Shown here in pieces: positions 60,161 through 64,000 of a DNA stretch of 64,000 nucleotides (positions are counted from its first letter, which is position 1; each line of letters starts with the position of its first letter). A program made the position numbers and the translations under genes. Where the stretch lies: assembly GCF_016862995.1 (NCBI RefSeq), contig NZ_BOOA01000012.1, forward strand, positions 1-64,000, written 5' to 3'. Under the pieces are notes generated by a model, which saw only the letters and a program-made list of their open reading frames with translations, was not told the origin of the DNA and searched no databases. Origin of the DNA: Acrocarpospora phusangensis (GTDB lineage: Bacteria; Actinomycetota; Actinomycetes; Streptosporangiales; Streptosporangiaceae).

Positions 60161-61321
60161 ATGGCGAAAATCCTCTGCGTCCTGTACGACGATCCGGTCA
60201 CCGGCTACCCGCCCGAGTACGCCCGCGACGACCTGCCGCGCGTCGACCACTACCCCGGGGGTCAGACCCTCCCCACCCCCAAGGGCGTCGACTTCACCCC
60301 CGGCCAGCTGCTGGGCAGCGTCTCCGGCGAGCTGGGACTGCGGCCGTTCCTCGAAGCTCACGGCCACACGCTCGTCGTCACCTCCGACAAGGACCGTGAG
60401 GGGTCGGTGTTCGACCAGGAGCTGGCCGACGCGGACGTGGTGATCTCGCAGCCGTTCTGGCCCGCGTACCTGACGGCGGAGCGTATCGCCAGGGCGCCGA
60501 AGCTCAAGCTGGCGATCACGGCCGGGATCGGGTCCGACCACGTCGACCTGGACGCCGCGATCGAGCACGGGGTCACCGTCGCGGAGGTCACCTACTGCAA
60601 CAGCATCTCGGTGGCCGAGCACGTGGCCATGATGATCCTTTCGCTGGTGCGCAACTACCTGCCGTCGTACCAGACGGTGCTGGACGGCGGCTGGAACATC
60701 GCGGACTGCGTCTCCCGGTCGTACGACGTGGAGGGCATGCACGTCGGCACGGTCGCCGCCGGCAGGATCGGCCTCGCGGTGCTGCGCCGGATGCGTCCCT
60801 TCGACGTGCACCTGCACTACACCGACCGGCACCGGCTGCCGCGCGAGATCGAGGAGGAGCTGAACCTCACCTTCCACGAGACGACGGCGGACATGGTGCC
60901 GCACTGTGACGTGGTCACCATCAACGCCCCGCTCCACCCGGAGACCGAGGGCATGTTCGACGACCAGCTGATCGGGACCATGAAGCGCGGCGCGTACCTG
61001 ATCAACACCGCCCGCGCGAAGATCTGCGACCGGGACGCGGTCGTCCGGGCCCTCGAAAGCGGGCAGCTGGCCGGCTACGCCGGCGACGTCTGGTACCCGC
61101 AACCGGCGCCCGCGGACCACCCCTGGCGGACCATGCCCCACCACGGCATGACCCCCCACATCTCCGGCTCCTCCCTCTCCGCCCAGGCCAGGTACGCCGC
61201 CGGGACCCGCGAGATCCTGGAAGCCTGGATGGGCGGGACTCCCATCCGCGAGGAATACCTGATCGTCGACAAGGGGCGGCTCGCGGGGGCGGGCGCGCAT
61301 TCCTATTCCGTCAACAAATGA
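60161..61321 (+). CDS. fdh: NAD-dependent formate dehydrogenase (metal-free, D-2-hydroxyacid dehydrogenase family)
   Basis: 386 residues, ATG with GGAG 6 nt upstream. Closely follows the Pseudomonas-type enzyme: formate-site ITAGIGSDHVDL and TYCNSISVAEHV, dinucleotide loop GTVAAGRIGLAVLRRM, catalytic Arg285 in NTARAKI and His333 in HHGMTPHISGSS, with the same 48-residue spacing. It oxidises formate to CO2 and gives NADH. No metal is needed, so it is independent of the neighbouring molybdate system. It could detoxify formate or provide reducing power. Confidence 0.95.
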   Translation: MAKILCVLYDDPVTGYPPEYARDDLPRVDHYPGGQTLPTPKGVDFTPGQLLGSVSGELGLRPFLEAHGHTLVVTSDKDREGSVFDQELADADVVISQPFWPAYLTAERIARAPKLKLAITAGIGSDHVDLDAAIEHGVTVAEVTYCNSISVAEHVAMMILSLVRNYLPSYQTVLDGGWNIADCVSRSYDVEGMHVGTVAAGRIGLAVLRRMRPFDVHLHYTDRHRLPREIEEELNLTFHETTADMVPHCDVVTINAPLHPETEGMFDDQLIGTMKRGAYLINTARAKICDRDAVVRALESGQLAGYAGDVWYPQPAPADHPWRTMPHHGMTPHISGSSLSAQARYAAGTREILEAWMGGTPIREEYLIVDKGRLAGAGAHSYSVNK

Positions 61322-61327
61322 CTTCCC

Positions 61328-61359
61328 GAACGGGTGGCCACTCGGGTGGCCGCCCGTTC
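61328..61359. terminator. Bidirectional hairpin between fdh and the thioesterase-MFS gene
   Basis: 13-bp stem with one G-T pair, GAACGGGTGGCCA / TGGCCGCCCGTTC, 6-nt loop. It begins 6 bp after the fdh stop, and its right arm overlaps the stop codon of the convergent gene. Confidence 0.75.
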
Positions 61360-64000
61360 ATCGAGGGCTGTGCGATTTGGCGCGGAGCGCCTCGAAGCCG
61401 AGGACGTCGTCGGGGATGGCGTCGGGGACCGTGTAGTCGAAGTTCCACAGGCCGCGCAGACGGGTGCCGATCAGGACGGTGGCGGCGATCACCAGGGCGA
61501 ACAGGATGTACATGAAGGCGATGCCGCGGCCTTCGCCGGTGCCGATGACGGCGCCGACCGTGTCGGCGAGCAGGCCGCCGGGGAGGAACATCGGTTCGAA
61601 CAGGGCGGTGCCGTAGGGGGCCAGCAGGCCGAAGCCGATCGGGAGGGTGGAGAAGGCGACCAGCTGGTTGAGGGCGAAGACGCGGCCGTGGAACCGCTGG
61701 GGGACCTTGACCTGGATGATCGTGGCGTAGACGCCGTTCAGGATGGTGAGCGAGGCGAACATGCCGAAGATGCCGATGGCGATGGGGACGAGGCTTTCCT
61801 GGAGGCCCACGACGAACGCGAAGCAGGCCAGGGACAGGGTCGAGAGCAGCTGACCGCGCATGCGCAGGCGTCTCGGGCCGCCCCAGAAGGTCATCGTGAG
61901 GCCGGCGAGGAAGATGCCGAGGCCGCCGAAGAACGTGACGCGGCCTACGTCGTTCAGGTCCGCGAAGGACAAAATCAAGGGGGAGATCAGGAGGAACATC
62001 GGGGACATGAACAGGTTGACGACCGCGAAGAAGAGCAGCATGCGGCGGATGCCCAGGTGGCCCCAGGTGTAACGGAACCCCTCGATCATTTCGGTGAGTA
62101 CGGATTCGCGGCGCTTCCAGGGCATCGTCCTGGGGAAGCGGATCAGCAGGACGACGATGATGGCGACGGTGTAGCTGGCGACGTCGATGGCGAGGATGCC
62201 GCCGAGGCCGACGACGGAGAGCAGGCCGGCGGCGGCCAGGGGGACCACCAGTTGGGCGACGCCGGTGGCCATGCCGACCACTCCGTTCGCATGGCCCAGG
62301 TAGCGTTTGGGCACCAGTTGCGGGATCGCTGAGCTGTACGCCACTCGCTGGAAGGTGAGCGAGATCGACAGGGAGACCAGCAGCGGGTAGATGTGCCAGA
62401 TCTCCAGGTTCCCCGTCCAGACCAGGACGCCCAACGCCAATTGCGTGGATCCGGCCGCGATGTCGCTGGCGATCAGGACCACTCGGCGGTTGAACCTGTC
62501 GACGACCGTTCCCGCCAGTGGCGCGACCAACAGTCCTGGCACCAACCCCAGCACCGAGAACAGCGCGAAGTTCGCCAGCGACCCCGTCGTCAGATAAATC
62601 CAGATCGGAATCGCGAATTCCGTCAGCGCCGACCCGGTCATCGAAACCAACTGCCCGGCCGCCAACACCAGGAACCGCCGCATACTAGGCGCCGGCCCTT
62701 CGCCAACCTCCGGGTTACTCGCCGTTATCCGGCGCCGTTCACGCAGGTGACGCCTCCCGCCGTACCGGCGCCAAATGTGCCCACGCCGCCCCCCACGCGC
62801 CTTCTTAAGACCCTTTTCCCCAGCCCCCGCTTCTTCCTGATTCCCCGCTTCTTCCTGATTCCCCGTTTCTTCCTCAGCCCCCGTTTCTTTCTCAGCCCCC
62901 GTTTCTTTCTCAGTCCTGGCCTTTTCCCCGGTCCCGGTCTCTTCCCCGGCCCCCGCCTCCGCCTCGGATCGGGCGGCTCCGCCGGCGCTATTCGCCGCGC
63001 CCTCGGCGATCAAGCCCGCAACGCCGGCCGCCGCTTCGGCGGGCGAGACAGCCGCCGGGCTGTCGATCAAGCCGTCGGTGTCGGTGTCGTAGGGGGTGCG
63101 CTTGGAGACGCCCTTCGAATTCGCCTCCGGTTTCCGCGCCGTGCCGGTAGCGGAGGACACTATGCCGTCGCCCGCTTCGGCGGGTGAGACGGCCGCCTGG
63201 CCGTCAATCGACCCTTCGGTGTCGGTGTCGTGGGGGGTGAGTCTGGAGATGCCTTCTAGCCACCAGGTTTCGGTGCCGGTGCGGGGGGGTGGAGGGGTGG
63301 TGAGGGTGGGGTGGGTGGTGGTGATGATGGTGGCTAGTTCTTGGGCGCGGTATTTGAGGAAATAGTGGGCGGCTTCGTCCAGGACTACGCAGGCGGCTAC
63401 CGGGGAGAGGCAGTGCCATTCTCGGTAGCGTTCCTGGTAGAACTCGACGACGGGGTCGCGTTCGCCGGCGACGGCGATGACGGGGGCGGAGAGCAGGGGG
63501 GCGCCTTCGTCGAAGAGGCGGGCGAAGTAGTGTTCGGCTTCGCGGGTGCCGCGGCGGCGGTTGCGGACGATCAGCTGGAGTTCTTCCTGGTCGAATTCGG
63601 AGACGTCCAGGCCGGCGGCCACGAGGCCGTTGATTCTGGCCTGGTCGCCGCCGAGATCTTCCAGCCATTCGGCGAATCGGGCGAAGAGGCCGCGGGGGCG
63701 GGCGAAGGGGAAGACGGCCCCCAGGTAGATGGCTTCGACGGGACGGCCCGCGGTTTCGAGGCGGCGGGCGATCTCGGCACAGAGGGTGGTGCCGACACCG
63801 CAGTGGCCGTACAGGACGATGGGGCCCTGGACGGTGGCGAGGATTTCGGCGGCGCAGGATTCGGCGACGTCGAGGAGGGCCTGGGGTTCTTCGCCGAGTT
63901 CGTGGCCGGGGACGGCGATGGAGTGCAGGGCCCAGTCCGCGGGGAGGGCGTCGGCGAGGGGCTTGTAGATGATGGCGCTGCCGCCGCCGTAGGGGGCGCA
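61358..64000 (-). CDS. NRPS-type thioesterase fused to an MFS transporter, 5' end outside the window
   Basis: 880 residues are visible and the frame is open at the right edge; upstream adenylation/carrier domains are likely but unseen. The first ~260 residues are an alpha/beta thioesterase: YGGGSAIIYKPLADAL, nucleophile motif YGHCGVG with Cys instead of Ser (codon 63800-63802), VAGERDPVV (Asp) and DEAAHYFL (His). A ~190-residue linker follows, with two 28-residue repeats holding DxDx(D/E)G loops, then EETG/EKETG acidic repeats and a basic patch. The last ~440 residues are a 12-helix MFS exporter (RRFLVLAAGQLVSMTGSALTEFAIP, GPRRLRMRG). It suggests coupled release and export of a peptide product. 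Confidence 0.88.
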   Translation of the reverse strand, partial: CAPYGGGSAIIYKPLADALPADWALHSIAVPGHELGEEPQALLDVAESCAAEILATVQGPIVLYGHCGVGTTLCAEIARRLETAGRPVEAIYLGAVFPFARPRGLFARFAEWLEDLGGDQARINGLVAAGLDVSEFDQEELQLIVRNRRRGTREAEHYFARLFDEGAPLLSAPVIAVAGERDPVVEFYQERYREWHCLSPVAACVVLDEAAHYFLKYRAQELATIITTTHPTLTTPPPPRTGTETWWLEGISRLTPHDTDTEGSIDGQAAVSPAEAGDGIVSSATGTARKPEANSKGVSKRTPYDTDTDGLIDSPAAVSPAEAAAGVAGLIAEGAANSAGGAARSEAEAGAGEETGTGEKARTEKETGAEKETGAEEETGNQEEAGNQEEAGAGEKGLKKARGGRRGHIWRRYGGRRHLRERRRITASNPEVGEGPAPSMRRFLVLAAGQLVSMTGSALTEFAIPIWIYLTTGSLANFALFSVLGLVPGLLVAPLAGTVVDRFNRRVVLIASDIAAGSTQLALGVLVWTGNLEIWHIYPLLVSLSISLTFQRVAYSSAIPQLVPKRYLGHANGVVGMATGVAQLVVPLAAAGLLSVVGLGGILAIDVASYTVAIIVVLLIRFPRTMPWKRRESVLTEMIEGFRYTWGHLGIRRMLLFFAVVNLFMSPMFLLISPLILSFADLNDVGRVTFFGGLGIFLAGLTMTFWGGPRRLRMRGQLLSTLSLACFAFVVGLQESLVPIAIGIFGMFASLTILNGVYATIIQVKVPQRFHGRVFALNQLVAFSTLPIGFGLLAPYGTALFEPMFLPGGLLADTVGAVIGTGEGRGIAFMYILFALVIAATVLIGTRLRGLWNFDYTVPDAIPDDVLGFEALRAKSHSPR
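62720..62774 (-). repeat. Dispersed ~55-bp repeat, copy B, inside the fusion gene linker
   Basis: Matches copy A (55501-55555) at 50 of 55 bases in opposite orientation. Here it is read as protein, giving a basic segment (RRYGGRRHLRERRRI) between the acidic linker and the MFS part. An intergenic repeat family has apparently become coding, or the reverse. Confidence 0.75.

Noticed and set aside
60161..61321. Molybdenum-dependent formate dehydrogenase
   Set aside because: The sequence is a D-2-hydroxyacid-dehydrogenase-type NAD enzyme with Arg285/His333; there is no pterin site or selenocysteine/cysteine ligand.

Overview
The window is about 70% G+C, with small tightly packed genes, frequent GTG/TTG starts, ATGA/GTGA start-stop overlaps and many secreted discoidin-bearing proteins. 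This points to a soil actinomycete with a large genome. A member of the Streptosporangiaceae or a similar family fits, but that placement is inference. No rRNA, tRNA, transposase, integrase or CRISPR array was seen.

0-12 kb: the tail of a PIN-like protein; a secreted multidomain GH87-type alpha-1,3-glucanase; a small membrane-anchored protein; a WGR-domain protein with a beta-propeller; a helix-hairpin-helix SNF2 helicase; and a zincin-like (HExxH) protein whose N-terminus is unclear. 12-25 kb: one 4,340-residue gene for a giant Tc-toxin A subunit. It carries about 32 hemopexin-like units in two blocks, and no TcB or TcC partner lies in the window. 25-32 kb: a ROK repressor, an Rsm22-like methyltransferase, a Ser/Thr kinase with WD40 repeats, and a lower-G+C two-gene island (NTF2-like protein and YtcJ-like amidohydrolase).

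32-41 kb: a metallophosphoesterase; a short SARP-like regulator with three 10-bp-period repeats upstream; then a co-directional redox/stress set (hemerythrin, KatE-type catalase, molybdopterin oxidoreductase without the usual Fe-S cysteines, small helical protein, zinc alcohol dehydrogenase). After a terminator come a 56-codon ORF and an SRPBCC protein coupled to it. 41-48 kb: a maltodextrin locus, malE-malF-malG plus a MalZ-like GH13 enzyme, with a divergent LacI-family regulator and repeated CTTGCG motifs between them. 48-55 kb: a Bcr/CflA-type exporter divergent from two secreted proteins, ThuA/DUF1080/discoidin and glucose-sorbosone dehydrogenase/PKD/discoidin, closed by a strong terminator.

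55-64 kb: a molybdate locus (modA, modB, modC and a Mop/HTH regulator), with tandem and dispersed repeats in its two gaps; a LysR regulator with an NAD-dependent formate dehydrogenase; and the 3' part of a gene joining an NRPS-type thioesterase to an MFS transporter. The molybdate importer may supply the molybdoenzyme at 36 kb. The formate dehydrogenase beside it is of the metal-free type. The most distinctive items are the hemopexin-rich orphan TcA, the thioesterase-MFS fusion with calcium-loop-like linker repeats, the triple repeat before the SARP-like gene, and the dispersed repeats shared between intergenic and coding DNA.
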